From positions 1 to 31,466 of the forward strand of contig UQBE01000024.1 of the NCBI GenBank assembly GCA_900539155.1: a DNA stretch of 31,466 nt, read 5' to 3'. This document shows positions 16,335-24,443 of this stretch, one piece after another. Both the position numbers and the translations under genes were made by a program. The notes beneath the pieces were generated by a model, which had not been told where the DNA came from, did not search any database, and saw only the letters and a list, made by a program, of their open reading frames with translations. The first letter of the stretch is position 1. Every line of letters starts with the position of its first letter. The DNA is from an uncultured Porphyromonas sp. Lineage in GTDB: Bacteria; Bacteroidota; Bacteroidia; Bacteroidales; Porphyromonadaceae.

Positions 16335-16973
16335 ATGCAACACTTTACACTCAGCGCCAGCGTGCGCAAGGCCGACCAGCTCGGCAAGAAGGCTACCAAG
16401 AGTCTTCGTCGTGAGGGTCTCGTACCTGTAGTTCTCTACGGAGCTAGCGAGACGCAGCATCTCGTCGTCAAGGCAGATGACATCAACAAGCTGATTTATA
16501 CGCCGAACATTTACCTCATTGAGCTAGACATAGAGGGCAAGCAGCACAAGGCTGTGCTGAAGGACGTACAGTTTCATCCAGTCAGTGACAAGACGCTTCA
16601 CGCTGACCTCTACGAGGTGAGCGAGGACAAGCCTATCGTCATGAGCGTGCCTGTCCTACTCGAGGGTCACGCTGTCGGTGTTAGGGCTGGTGGTAAGCTC
16701 GTGCGAGAGAAGCGTACGCTACGTGTACGTGCCAGCTATGACAAGATTCCTGAGCGTCTCACCATCGACGTAACCAAGCTGAAGCTTGGCAAGACGATAC
16801 AGGTGCACGACCTATCGTTTGACAATCTCGAGCTTGTTGATGCGCCACAGGCAGTCGTCTGCGCTGTCAAGGCTACACGTGTCTCAGGCAAGGCTACTCA
16901 GGAGACCGAGACTGAGGAGGAGCACGAGCATGCAGAGGGTGCTGAGGAGGGCAGCGAGCAGGCTGCTGAGTAG
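16335..16973 (+). CDS. rplY: 50S ribosomal protein L25 (Ctc/TL5 type)
   Basis: The 212-residue protein binds 5S rRNA in the central protuberance of the large subunit. The N-terminal L25 domain (1 to about 95) shows LSASVRKADQLGKKATKSLR and VPVVLYG. The C-terminal TL5-type domain (about 100-185) shows PVLLEGHAVGVRAGGKLV and LTIDVTKLKLGKTIQVHDL. An acidic, glutamate-rich tail of about 25 residues follows. This long two-domain form is usual in Bacteroidetes. It is preceded by a leader of about 160 nt and followed by a strong intrinsic terminator, so it is a single-gene unit. Confidence 0.97.
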   Translation: MQHFTLSASVRKADQLGKKATKSLRREGLVPVVLYGASETQHLVVKADDINKLIYTPNIYLIELDIEGKQHKAVLKDVQFHPVSDKTLHADLYEVSEDKPIVMSVPVLLEGHAVGVRAGGKLVREKRTLRVRASYDKIPERLTIDVTKLKLGKTIQVHDLSFDNLELVDAPQAVVCAVKATRVSGKATQETETEEEHEHAEGAEEGSEQAAE

Positions 16974-17053
16974 TCTCTCAGACATCAACCTCGCGACACT
17001 TAGGTCTGTCACTACGCTGGCAGACTGAGTCGATACACCGTATAATATATAAG

Positions 17054-17100
17054 GAGAGCCTACGGCCCCATAGCGGGTCGGTAGGCTCTCTTTTTTTTTT
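17054..17100 (+). terminator. Intrinsic terminator after rplY
   Basis: A perfect 10-bp stem (GAGAGCCTAC 17054-17063, GTAGGCTCTC 17081-17090) is followed directly by ten T residues. It begins about 80 nt past the rplY stop. Confidence 0.93.
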
Positions 17101-17362
17101 CACCTCTCAAGCGGTAGGCAAATAGTCCTCTAGCTACTCTCCGCCTAAGGGGATAGTGGCCAATCCCTCCGCAACCGCTTCAGACCACCTGCGAAAGCTT
17201 TGGAGCGTCCTCCCGCAGAAGTGAAACGACTATTCCGGAGAAAAACCTTCGCTCTCTCAGCAAGGATTACTATTCGCCACTTGGCAGAGGTCACTCAGGC
17301 TACAGACCTCCGCTGTGAGAGAGGTGGCTGAGGTAGAGATACCGATATGTGAGTAAAATATG
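17101..17362. other. Gene-free stretch upstream of the carboxyltransferase-like gene
   Basis: No gene, RNA or strong inverted repeat is evident. The phrase CGCAGAAGTGA near 17215 recurs near 504, so it may be the decayed remnant of another repeat, but the match is short. Confidence 0.4.
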
Positions 17363-17370
17363 TATCTTTG
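17363..17370 (+). promoter_or_regulatory. -7 box of carboxyltransferase-like gene
   Basis: TATCTTTG lies 63 nt ahead of the chosen ATG at 17434. Because this box overlaps a possible upstream TTG start, it also argues that translation starts at 17434. Confidence 0.55.
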
Positions 17371-17433
17371 TGGGTGAGGTTGGGTGATGACTCATCGAGC
17401 CTTGTAGGTAACAAACACATAGATACACTAGAG

Positions 17434-19299
17434 ATGGCAACAAAGAAAAAGATTCAGTTTAGCCTCATATATAGAGATATGTGGCAATCCTCTGGCAAGT
17501 TTCAGCCCCGCGCAGAGCAGCTAGCGGCAATCGCACCACTCATCATCGAGATGGGTTGCTTCGCCCGTGTCGAGACCAACGGAGGAGCTTTCGAGCAGGT
17601 CAAGCTACTCGCTGGCGAAAACCCCAATGACGCTGTACGCGCCTTTACTAAGCCGCTCAACGAGGCTGGCATCAAGACCCACATGCTAGACCGTGGTCTC
17701 AACGGACTACGCATGTACCCCGTCCCCGCTGACGTCCGCAAGATGATGTATCGAGTCAAGCATGCGCAGGGGGTAGACATCACACGTATCTTCGATGGTC
17801 TCAACGACCCGCGCAACATCATCCCCTCCATACACTACGCCAAGGAGGCGGGCATGACCGCTCAGGCGACACTCTGTATCACCTACTCACCGATACATAC
17901 GATCGAGTACTACTCTACGCTAGCCGACAAACTCATCGAGGCTGGTGCTGACGAAATCTGTCTCAAGGATATGGCTGGTATCGGTCGTCCGCACTTCCTC
18001 GGACAGCTCGTCAAGTCGATCAAGTCTAAGCACCCCGACACGATCATTCAGTATCACGGACACTCGGGTCCAGGCTTTTCTGTAGCCTCGATGCTGGAGG
18101 TGTGCGAAAACGGCGCCGACATCATAGACGTTGCCATGGAGCCAATCTCTTGGGGTAAGATCCACCCCGACGTAATCACCATCCGTGAGATGCTCTACGA
18201 TGCAGGCTTTGATGTACCTGAGATTAATATGGATGCCTACATGCGTGCTCGTACGATGACGCAGAGCTTTATCGATGACTTCCTCGGATACTTTATGGGC
18301 TCGACCAATAAGGAGACCTCTTCGCTACTAGTGGGCTGTGGTCTACCGGGCGGTATGATGGGCTCCATGATGGCCGACCTCAAGGGCGTCCACTCTGGTA
18401 TCAATATGTACCTACGCAATCACGACCAGCCAGAGCTCTCGATAGATGACCTCCTAGTCAAGCTCTTTGACGAGGTGGCTTACGTCTGGCCACGTGTCGG
18501 ATATCCCCCACTAGTGACCCCCTTCAGCCAGTATGTCAAGAACATCGCTCTGATGAACGTCTACAACATGACACAGGGCAAGGGTCGCTGGCTAGCCATA
18601 GACCAGAACATGTGGAACATGATCCTCGGTAAGGCTGGTCGCATCCCTGGCACGATAGACCCAGAGCTTGTAGCCCTTGCCAAGGAGAAGGGACTAGAGT
18701 TCTCCGATGCTGACCCACAGCAGTTCTATCCCGACGCGCTGGATGACTTCCGCAAGGAGATGAAGGAAAACGGCTGGGAGTTCGGTCCCGACGACGAAGA
18801 GCTATTCGAGCTAGCTATGCACCCCGAGCAGTACAGACGCTACAAGAGTGGCGACCTGCGTCGTGAGTTTGAGGCTTCTCTCGCTAAGGCTAAGGCCGAT
18901 GCACTAGCTAAGAAGGGCTTCGACGAGAGCGACATCAAGAAGGCGATGCGTGCTGGCACGCAGATGATCCCTGCACCAACGACCGGTACGGTCCTCTGGG
19001 AGGTCGATCCGACCGAAGGCTCGATGGCACCAGCCACGGGTACGGAGTATGTCACGGGGCAACCCTTCTGCTACATCGAGACTCCCTTTGGTCAGATAGA
19101 GCGTGTCAATACAAACTTCACGGGCAAGCTCATCGAGGTCTGTGTAGGTCAGGGGCAGACGGTCCGTAAGGGCGATGAGCTAGCCTACATCAAGCCAGCC
19201 GACAAGGAGGAGCACTACCCCGACTATCAGCCCCCTATCAAGCGAATCGAGGAGGAAGCTACAACACGTCAGCGTGAGCGCCGTCCTCTAGGACGCTAA
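17434..19299 (+). CDS. Divergent oxaloacetate decarboxylase alpha / pyruvate carboxylase subunit B-like protein lacking biotin lysine
   Basis: I start at ATG 17434 (MATKKKIQF), 621 residues. The family fold is a carboxyltransferase TIM barrel (about 1-300), a conserved second region (PLVTPFSQ near 370), a charged linker, and a C-terminal biotinyl/lipoyl-like domain (about 510-590). Metal ligands appear kept: Asp15 in RDMWQS (family RDAHQS), Lys178 in LKDMAG, and His208/His210 in YHGHSG. Two key residues are not. By manual alignment Phe552 (ETPFGQIE) replaces the lysine of EAMKM that carries biotin, and Gly241 (PISWGKIHPD) stands where a catalytic Thr is usual. No biotin-carrier or membrane beta subunit gene is adjacent. 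It may act on a partner's carrier protein or have a different reaction. The family is sure, the function is open. Confidence 0.85.
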   Translation: MATKKKIQFSLIYRDMWQSSGKFQPRAEQLAAIAPLIIEMGCFARVETNGGAFEQVKLLAGENPNDAVRAFTKPLNEAGIKTHMLDRGLNGLRMYPVPADVRKMMYRVKHAQGVDITRIFDGLNDPRNIIPSIHYAKEAGMTAQATLCITYSPIHTIEYYSTLADKLIEAGADEICLKDMAGIGRPHFLGQLVKSIKSKHPDTIIQYHGHSGPGFSVASMLEVCENGADIIDVAMEPISWGKIHPDVITIREMLYDAGFDVPEINMDAYMRARTMTQSFIDDFLGYFMGSTNKETSSLLVGCGLPGGMMGSMMADLKGVHSGINMYLRNHDQPELSIDDLLVKLFDEVAYVWPRVGYPPLVTPFSQYVKNIALMNVYNMTQGKGRWLAIDQNMWNMILGKAGRIPGTIDPELVALAKEKGLEFSDADPQQFYPDALDDFRKEMKENGWEFGPDDEELFELAMHPEQYRRYKSGDLRREFEASLAKAKADALAKKGFDESDIKKAMRAGTQMIPAPTTGTVLWEVDPTEGSMAPATGTEYVTGQPFCYIETPFGQIERVNTNFTGKLIEVCVGQGQTVRKGDELAYIKPADKEEHYPDYQPPIKRIEEEATTRQRERRPLGR

Positions 19300-19321
19300 G
19301 CGTACGGTAATATAATTGATG

Positions 19322-19356
19322 AGCGACGGACGGTCCTGCTAGGACTGCCCGTCGCT
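19322..19356 (+). terminator. Possible terminator after carboxyltransferase-like gene
   Basis: GCGACGG (19323-19329) pairs with CCGTCGC (19349-19355), and an inner GTCCT/AGGAC pair (19333-19337, 19341-19345) closes the loop. It lies 24 nt past the stop codon but only a weak T-run (TTGTCATT) follows. Confidence 0.55.
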
Positions 19357-19429
19357 TGTCATTGAGGGGCAGTGGCTACACATAGAGACAAGCAAGGCAT
19401 AGATGATGTCACTATATATAATGTATCAC

Positions 19430-19464
19430 CTCTAATCTCTAACTTCTAACCTCTAACCTCTAAT
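19430..19464 (+). repeat. Heptamer tandem tract, five units
   Basis: CTCTAAT, CTCTAAC, TTCTAAC, CTCTAAC, CTCTAAT follow one another without interruption. The same heptamer appears at 8566-8593 and 21283-21303. Confidence 0.85.
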
Positions 19465-19696
19465 TACCCTCCTTTTTCGAATATCCACGTGGGAAATCTC
19501 AAATCTCCACGTGGATATTTTTTATTTTCCACGTGGGCGTGATTCATTTCCTCCGAAGTTTCATTTGATTCCTCCGAAGAATTTTTTCTTCCCCACGTGG
19601 AAAATAAAAATTCTCCACCTGGAGATTTCGAAATATCCACGTGGAGAACCGTTTTCCCCCGACATAGCACCGTATCGATATGTAGTCGGGTCTAAA

Positions 19697-19734
19697 TTAT
19701 TGTGAGACTGTTGACTTTTGCAACAGTCTTATTG
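19697..19734. mobile_element. Mini-palindrome with 6-bp direct repeats
   Basis: TTATTG at 19697-19702 and 19729-19734 flank a 26-bp insert containing GACTGTTG/CAACAGTC (8-bp stem, 19706-19713 and 19721-19728). The copy at 8446-8868 has a single TTG in the corresponding place and no insert. The insert recurs in reverse orientation at 31371-31397. It may be a very small non-autonomous insertion. Confidence 0.5.
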
Positions 19735-19815
19735 TAGCGACCAGCGAGGAATAGATCAGTTCATTATATGATGCGTCAGTCCTGCTCATAGTCGCGACAT
19801 CTTACCTCTTTTTCG

Positions 19816-19823
19816 TACCTTTG
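19816..19823 (+). promoter_or_regulatory. -7 box of murI promoter
   Basis: TACCTTTG fits TAnnTTTG and lies 58 nt ahead of the murI ATG. No clear -33 TTTG is visible. Confidence 0.55.
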
Positions 19824-19881
19824 GAGTGGAGTTGCGCTAGGCACTCCCAAATTTTCAGACAGACACACTATATAATAGTCG

Positions 19882-20727
19882 ATGCAACAGCTAGAAGGTC
19901 CTATAGGGGTTTTTGACTCAGGGTACGGAGGATTGACCATCCTCCGCCAGCTTCGTGAGCAGCTACCTCAGTACGACTTCATCTATCTTGGGGACAATGC
20001 GCGCTCTCCCTACGGATCGCGCTCGATGAGCGTCGTCTACCAGTTTACCAAAGAGGCGGTCTATCGGCTCTTCGACCTAGGCTGCCCGCTGGTCATCCTC
20101 GCCTGCAACACCGCCTCCGCCAAGGCGCTCCGACAGATACAGCAGCAAGACCTACCGACCCTTGAGGATGGCTCTATGCGCCGTCGCGTGCTGGGCATCA
20201 TCCGCCCCACAGTCGAGTGCATAGACACGCTCACCAGTACCAAGCATGTGGGCATCCTCGCGACCGAGGGTACGGTCTCTAGCGAGAGCTACGTGACCGA
20301 GATACACAAGCTCTATCCCGAAGTGACGGTCGTGCAGGAGGCATGCCCGCTCTGGGTGCCGATTGTCGAGACAGGCGAGAGCGACAGCCCAGGCACAGAC
20401 TACTTCGTACGCAAGCATCTAGAGCGACTCTTGGCTCAGGACGACAAGATAGACACAATCATCCTGGGCTGCACCCACTACCCTATTTTAATGCCTAAGA
20501 TACAGCGACTACTGACCCCCTCAATCAGGGTGGTAGCACAGGGTGAACTGGTCGCACGGTCGCTCTCGGACTACCTCATACGGCACCCCGAGATGGCTAC
20601 TCAACTCTCACGTGGTGGCTCCATACGCTACTACACGACGGAGCAACCGGAGCGGTTCTCTCGTACCGCCTCGATATTCTTTGACACTCCCATATCGGTA
20701 GAGCATCTCTCTCTATCGCAATCTTAA
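19882..20727 (+). CDS. murI: Glutamate racemase
   Basis: The 281-residue cofactor-independent racemase turns L-glutamate into D-glutamate for peptidoglycan. Motifs are in place: GVFDSGYGG with the conserved Asp12, YLGDNARSPYG, LACNTASA with catalytic Cys75, and ILGCTHYP with the second catalytic Cys197 and His199. Length is typical. In many Bacteroidetes murI sits near outer-membrane assembly genes; here it has its own promoter just after an interspersed repeat and is followed 27 nt later by a META-domain lipoprotein, with which it is probably cotranscribed. Confidence 0.97.
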   Translation: MQQLEGPIGVFDSGYGGLTILRQLREQLPQYDFIYLGDNARSPYGSRSMSVVYQFTKEAVYRLFDLGCPLVILACNTASAKALRQIQQQDLPTLEDGSMRRRVLGIIRPTVECIDTLTSTKHVGILATEGTVSSESYVTEIHKLYPEVTVVQEACPLWVPIVETGESDSPGTDYFVRKHLERLLAQDDKIDTIILGCTHYPILMPKIQRLLTPSIRVVAQGELVARSLSDYLIRHPEMATQLSRGGSIRYYTTEQPERFSRTASIFFDTPISVEHLSLSQS

Positions 20728-20754
20728 TCTATAACAACAAGCAAACGAATCATT

Positions 20755-21189
20755 ATGAAGAGATTTTATTTCGTCGCACTCCTCCTGACCGCCCTACTCT
20801 GCGTGAGCTGCGGTACTCGCAAGAACTGCGGAACAGTCAATCTAGCAGCCCTCGACGGTAGCTCCTGGACACTCACCCACATGGATGGCATCAAGATTAA
20901 TGAGAAAGCTGTCCAGACGGTCAACATCAATATCAGTAAAGGTCGGATATCAGGGAGCGCAGCGTGCAATAGCTACGGTGCTGAGTGTCGCATTTACTCT
21001 GATGGGCGCATCAAGATTGGCGACATGATGTCCACCTTGATGGCCTGCGATAGGATGATGTATGAGCAAATCTTCCTCGCTTCTCTAGAAGAGGCTAAAG
21101 CTTTTCGCATGGATGGAAACAATAAGCTTATGCTCTACTCAACGCATGATGCCTCAGGGCAGCCCAGCCTAACCTTCAAGCGTCAGTAA
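20755..21189 (+). CDS. META-domain (HslJ-like) lipoprotein
   Basis: The 144-residue protein starts with a lipoprotein signal, MKRFYFVALLLTALLCVSC, with Cys19 as likely lipidation site (relaxed lipobox CVSC). The body matches the META/HslJ domain: SSWTLTHMDG near the start, ISGSAACNSYGAECRI, and STLMACDRMMYEQIFLASLEEAKAF. Members are small envelope proteins; the E. coli homolog HslJ is linked to stress and novobiocin resistance, but a biochemical role is not known. It follows murI by 27 nt. A hairpin without T-tract lies just downstream. Confidence 0.88.
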   Translation: MKRFYFVALLLTALLCVSCGTRKNCGTVNLAALDGSSWTLTHMDGIKINEKAVQTVNINISKGRISGSAACNSYGAECRIYSDGRIKIGDMMSTLMACDRMMYEQIFLASLEEAKAFRMDGNNKLMLYSTHDASGQPSLTFKRQ

Positions 21190-21214
21190 CCCTGTCCGCA
21201 TCACACACCGCCAT

Positions 21215-21244
21215 AGTGTAGACCCTCTCCAAGGGGTCTACGCT
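21215..21244 (+). terminator. Hairpin after META lipoprotein gene
   Basis: AGTGTAGACCC (21215-21225) pairs with GGGTCTACGCT (21234-21244) through 11 pairs, one of them G-U, with an 8-nt loop. There is no T-run after it, so it may be an attenuator or a processing stem and not a full terminator. Confidence 0.45.
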
Positions 21245-21282
21245 GTGAGTTTGCCCTACCCTCTTCATTCCTATTCCCTTAT

Positions 21283-21303
21283 ATCTAATCTCTAACCTCT
21301 AAT
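21283..21303 (+). repeat. Heptamer tract directly before dpp4 start
   Basis: ATCTAAT, CTCTAAC, CTCTAAT occupy 21283-21303 and the ATG of dpp4 is at 21306, so the tract fills the ribosome-binding region. No Shine-Dalgarno sequence is present. Confidence 0.75.
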
Positions 21304-21305
21304 CC

Positions 21306-23474
21306 ATGCGTATTCGTTCACTACTCCTCACCACCCTAGCACTCCTCTGCTCGCTCACGCTCGTAGCCCAGCAGAAGCGCGCGATAACCCTACCAGAAGT
21401 CACCTCGGGACAATTCGCCGCTCGTGGAGCAGGCAACGGCTTTCGCTCACTCCCCGATGGCAAGCACTACACACTTATCAGCGATGACTACCAGCGCATC
21501 GTACAGTATGAGTACGCCACGGGACGAGCTGTGGACACACTCTTTGACATAGCTACGGCTCGTGAGTGCACCCTTCAGGCTATCTGGGACTACGATATAG
21601 CACCCTCGGGACATCATATCCTCATCTACACTGACATTCAGCCGATATATCGACGCTCCTATACGCTACGGGCTACCCATTACGACGTACGCCGTAACCT
21701 GTGCGAGCCACTCACCGAGGGAGACATCATGGTCCCCACCTTTAGTCCTGACGGACGGATGGTCGCTTTCGTCAGGGACAACAACATATTCATCAAGAAG
21801 TTTGACTTCAACTCTGAGGTACAGGTCACCACCGATGGCAAGCGCAATGAGGTTATCAACGGTACCACCGACTGGGTCTACGAGGAGGAGTTTAGCACGA
21901 CCCGCTTGATGGAGTGGAGCCCCCAGAGCGACTTCCTCGCCTTCGTGCGCAGCGATGAGAGTCAAGTCAAGGCTTACTCGATGCCTATCTATGGAGAGGG
22001 CCTCTACCCCACGGAGTATGTCTACAAGTACCCTAAGGTAGGAGAGAAAAACTCTACCGTAACGCTCCATCTATACAACCTCGACCTCAAGCGCACCGAC
22101 CCGGTGGCACTGCCTCTCGATGCCGACGGTTACATACCTCGCATCGCCTTCACGGGATGGGGCAGTGACCTAGCAGCTGTCACGCTCAACAGGCTGCAGA
22201 ACGACCTCAAGGTCTACCGTATCAACCCGAAGAGCCGTACACCTCACCTTACCTTGCGAGAGCAGGACGCACGATACATCAACAATGAGTTCATAAACTC
22301 CATGCAGTTTGTCGCCGATGGCATTATTATGCTCAGCGAGCGGGAGGGCTCTACCCAGCTCTATAAATATGGAACCAACGGAGCCCTCAAGCAACGCCTG
22401 ACACAAGGCAATTGGGACATTATAACTCTCTATGGCTGCGACAGCAATGGGAATGTTTACTATCAAGCTGCCGACCAGACGCCCACACAGAGGCGCATCC
22501 TCAAGACGACTCCTCAGTGTAAGACGACCGTCTTAGCGGGAGAGCCGGGCATCAATCGCGCTAGCTTCACCCAAGACTTCAGCTACTTCATCAATAATTA
22601 TAGCAATGCCAAGACGCCGTCCGTGACCACCATCCGCACGGCGCGTGACGGCAAAGTGCTGCGTACTTTGGAAGACAACGCTCAGCTCGTCGCAAAGCTC
22701 AAGGAATATGACTACAACGACAAGGAGTTCTTTACGATTGAAGTGGCTCCTGGACGCACACTCCACGGCTGGATGATCCGACCGCCACACTTCGATGCGA
22801 GCAAGCGTTACCCCACGGTGATGCATCAGTACAGTGGTCCCGACTCACAGGAGGTACTAGACCAGTTCTATATCGGCTGGGAGTATGCGCTCGCACAGGC
22901 AGGTTATGTCGTAGTATGTGTGGACGGTCGTGGAACTGGCGGACGAGGCACCGAGTGGCGCAAGTGCACTTATCGTGAGCTAGGACTACGCGAGAGTAGC
23001 GACCAGATAGCTGCTGCTGAGGCACTACCCAAGCAGTTTAGCTATATCGATGGTGATCGCATCGCCATCTTCGGTTGGAGCTATGGTGGCTACAACGCGC
23101 TCATGTCGCTATGTCGTGGCAAGGTCTTCCGCGCAGGTGTCGCTGTGGCTCCCGTGACCGACTGGCGTTTCTACGACACGGTCTACACGGAGCGCTTCAT
23201 GGCCACCCCGCAGGTTAACGACAAAGGCTACGACGCCTCCTCAGTCCTCTCCATCGCACACAGCCTACACGGCGACCTACTCCTAATACATGGCACCGCC
23301 GATGACAATGTACATTTGCAAAATTCTATGCGCCTCGCCGCAGAGCTGGTCAAGGCTGACATCCCCTTCGAGATGGCTACATACACAGATCGGGACCACA
23401 GCATCTACGGTGGCAATAACCGGAAGCATCTCTATAGTCGTATCATCGAGTTTCTCGACAGGAAGCTCAAGTAA
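21306..23474 (+). CDS. dpp4: Dipeptidyl peptidase IV (S9B serine peptidase)
   Basis: The 722-residue enzyme removes Xaa-Pro (and Xaa-Ala) dipeptides from peptide N-termini. It has a signal peptide (MRIRSLLLTTLALLCSLTLVAQ) and no lipobox or T9SS domain, so periplasmic or envelope location is likely. The beta-propeller part includes DWVYEEEF, whose double Glu anchors the substrate N-terminus and separates DPP IV from related S9 enzymes. The catalytic domain has GWSYGGYNALM (Ser592), GTADDNVH (Asp666 or 667) and RDHSIYGG (His698). Length is almost that of P. gingivalis DPP IV, a known virulence and nutrition factor. lipA follows after 23 nt. A heptamer tract occupies the site where a ribosome-binding sequence would lie. 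Confidence 0.96.
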   Translation: MRIRSLLLTTLALLCSLTLVAQQKRAITLPEVTSGQFAARGAGNGFRSLPDGKHYTLISDDYQRIVQYEYATGRAVDTLFDIATARECTLQAIWDYDIAPSGHHILIYTDIQPIYRRSYTLRATHYDVRRNLCEPLTEGDIMVPTFSPDGRMVAFVRDNNIFIKKFDFNSEVQVTTDGKRNEVINGTTDWVYEEEFSTTRLMEWSPQSDFLAFVRSDESQVKAYSMPIYGEGLYPTEYVYKYPKVGEKNSTVTLHLYNLDLKRTDPVALPLDADGYIPRIAFTGWGSDLAAVTLNRLQNDLKVYRINPKSRTPHLTLREQDARYINNEFINSMQFVADGIIMLSEREGSTQLYKYGTNGALKQRLTQGNWDIITLYGCDSNGNVYYQAADQTPTQRRILKTTPQCKTTVLAGEPGINRASFTQDFSYFINNYSNAKTPSVTTIRTARDGKVLRTLEDNAQLVAKLKEYDYNDKEFFTIEVAPGRTLHGWMIRPPHFDASKRYPTVMHQYSGPDSQEVLDQFYIGWEYALAQAGYVVVCVDGRGTGGRGTEWRKCTYRELGLRESSDQIAAAEALPKQFSYIDGDRIAIFGWSYGGYNALMSLCRGKVFRAGVAVAPVTDWRFYDTVYTERFMATPQVNDKGYDASSVLSIAHSLHGDLLLIHGTADDNVHLQNSMRLAAELVKADIPFEMATYTDRDHSIYGGNNRKHLYSRIIEFLDRKLK

Positions 23475-23497
23475 CTTGCCCTACCCATTGTGAGCCT

Positions 23498-24349
23498 ATG
23501 AAGCAGCCCCACATCCGCAAGCCTGAGTGGCTCAAGATTAAGCTCGGAAGCGATGTCACCTACGACGAGACCCGCGCCGTGCTGCAGGAGCATTGCCTGC
23601 ATACTATCTGTACGAGCGGTCGCTGTCCCAATCAGGGCGAGTGCTGGTCACGAGGCACCGCCACCTTTATGATTGGTGGGGCGATCTGCACGCGAGCCTG
23701 TAAGTTTTGCAATACTGCGACTGGTCGTCCGCAGCCACTAGACGCCGATGAGCCACGACATGTAGCCGAGAGCGTCCGTGCCTTAGGACTCAAGCATGCA
23801 GTTATCACTAGCGTAGATCGAGACGACCTGACGGACAAGGGGAGTGCTCACTGGGTGGAGACGATACGACAGGTACGTGAGCTCTGCCCTGGCGTAACCA
23901 TCGAAGTACTGCTCCCAGACTTCGACGGGCAGGAGGCACTCATCGAGCCAATCCTGCGAACACGCCCCGAGGTCGTGGCGCACAATATGGAGACCGTGCG
24001 CCGGCTCACTCCCGTGGTGCGTAGCCGAGCCACTTATGACTGTAGTCTCTCCGTCTTGGCGCAGATTGCTGAGGCGGGACTACCCGCCAAGACAGGGCTC
24101 ATGCTCGGGCTCGGCGAGACCCAAGAGGAAATTCTCGAGACGATGGACGACCTGCGCCAAGTAGGCTGTAGCATCCTCACGCTAGGTCAATATCTGCAGC
24201 CCACCCGCCGGCACTACCCTGTTCAGGAGTATGTGCATCCTGACCGCTTCGCCGCACTACGGGAGACAGCCCTCAGCAAAGGCTTCCGCCATGTCGAGAG
24301 CGGTCCTCTCGTGCGTTCCTCCTACCATGCCGAGCGACACCTGGAGTAG
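23498..24349 (+). CDS. lipA: Lipoyl synthase
   Basis: The 283-residue radical SAM enzyme inserts two sulfur atoms into octanoyl groups on carrier domains to make lipoate. It has the auxiliary cluster motif CX4CX5C (Cys38, Cys43, Cys49 in CTSGRCPNQGEC), the radical SAM motif CX3CX2C (Cys64, Cys68, Cys71 in CTRACKFC), and the C-terminal RSSYHAE with the conserved serine that ligates the auxiliary cluster. Length is normal. It lies 23 nt after dpp4 and could be cotranscribed with it; no octanoyltransferase gene is adjacent in this window. Confidence 0.98.
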   Translation: MKQPHIRKPEWLKIKLGSDVTYDETRAVLQEHCLHTICTSGRCPNQGECWSRGTATFMIGGAICTRACKFCNTATGRPQPLDADEPRHVAESVRALGLKHAVITSVDRDDLTDKGSAHWVETIRQVRELCPGVTIEVLLPDFDGQEALIEPILRTRPEVVAHNMETVRRLTPVVRSRATYDCSLSVLAQIAEAGLPAKTGLMLGLGETQEEILETMDDLRQVGCSILTLGQYLQPTRRHYPVQEYVHPDRFAALRETALSKGFRHVESGPLVRSSYHAERHLE

Positions 24350-24371
24350 TCGTCGGTGACCGAGAGCCCTC

Positions 24372-24402
24372 TTGCCTTATAATCTAAAAACAGTTACCTT
24401 TG
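24372..24402 (+). promoter_or_regulatory. Promoter of unknown lipoprotein gene
   Basis: TTG at 24372-24374, a 20-bp spacer, then TACCTTTG at 24395-24402. This is the best full match to the Bacteroidetes promoter in the window. Transcription would start near 24409. Confidence 0.7.
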
Positions 24403-24443
24403 CTACACTGAAGTATCACTACTAACCCTACATGCTTTCTATT

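Larger units (their letters stand above)
19375..19751 (+). repeat. Full copy (C) of composite CCACGTGG interspersed repeat
   Basis: Same order as the copy at 8446-8868: GCTACACATAG segment, heptamer tract (19430-19464), core array, common right flank. CCACGTGG cores lie at 19485, 19507, 19529, 19593 and 19637, with CCACCTGG at 19615. The spacings 22, 22, 64, 22, 22 are identical to the other copy. This copy carries an extra mini-palindrome with a flanking 6-bp direct repeat at 19697-19734 and lacks the nonamer tract. Confidence 0.9.

Noticed and set aside
17368..17433. N-terminal extension of the carboxyltransferase-like protein from a TTG
   Set aside because: The codon overlaps the predicted promoter box, and the family-like sequence begins after the ATG at 17434.
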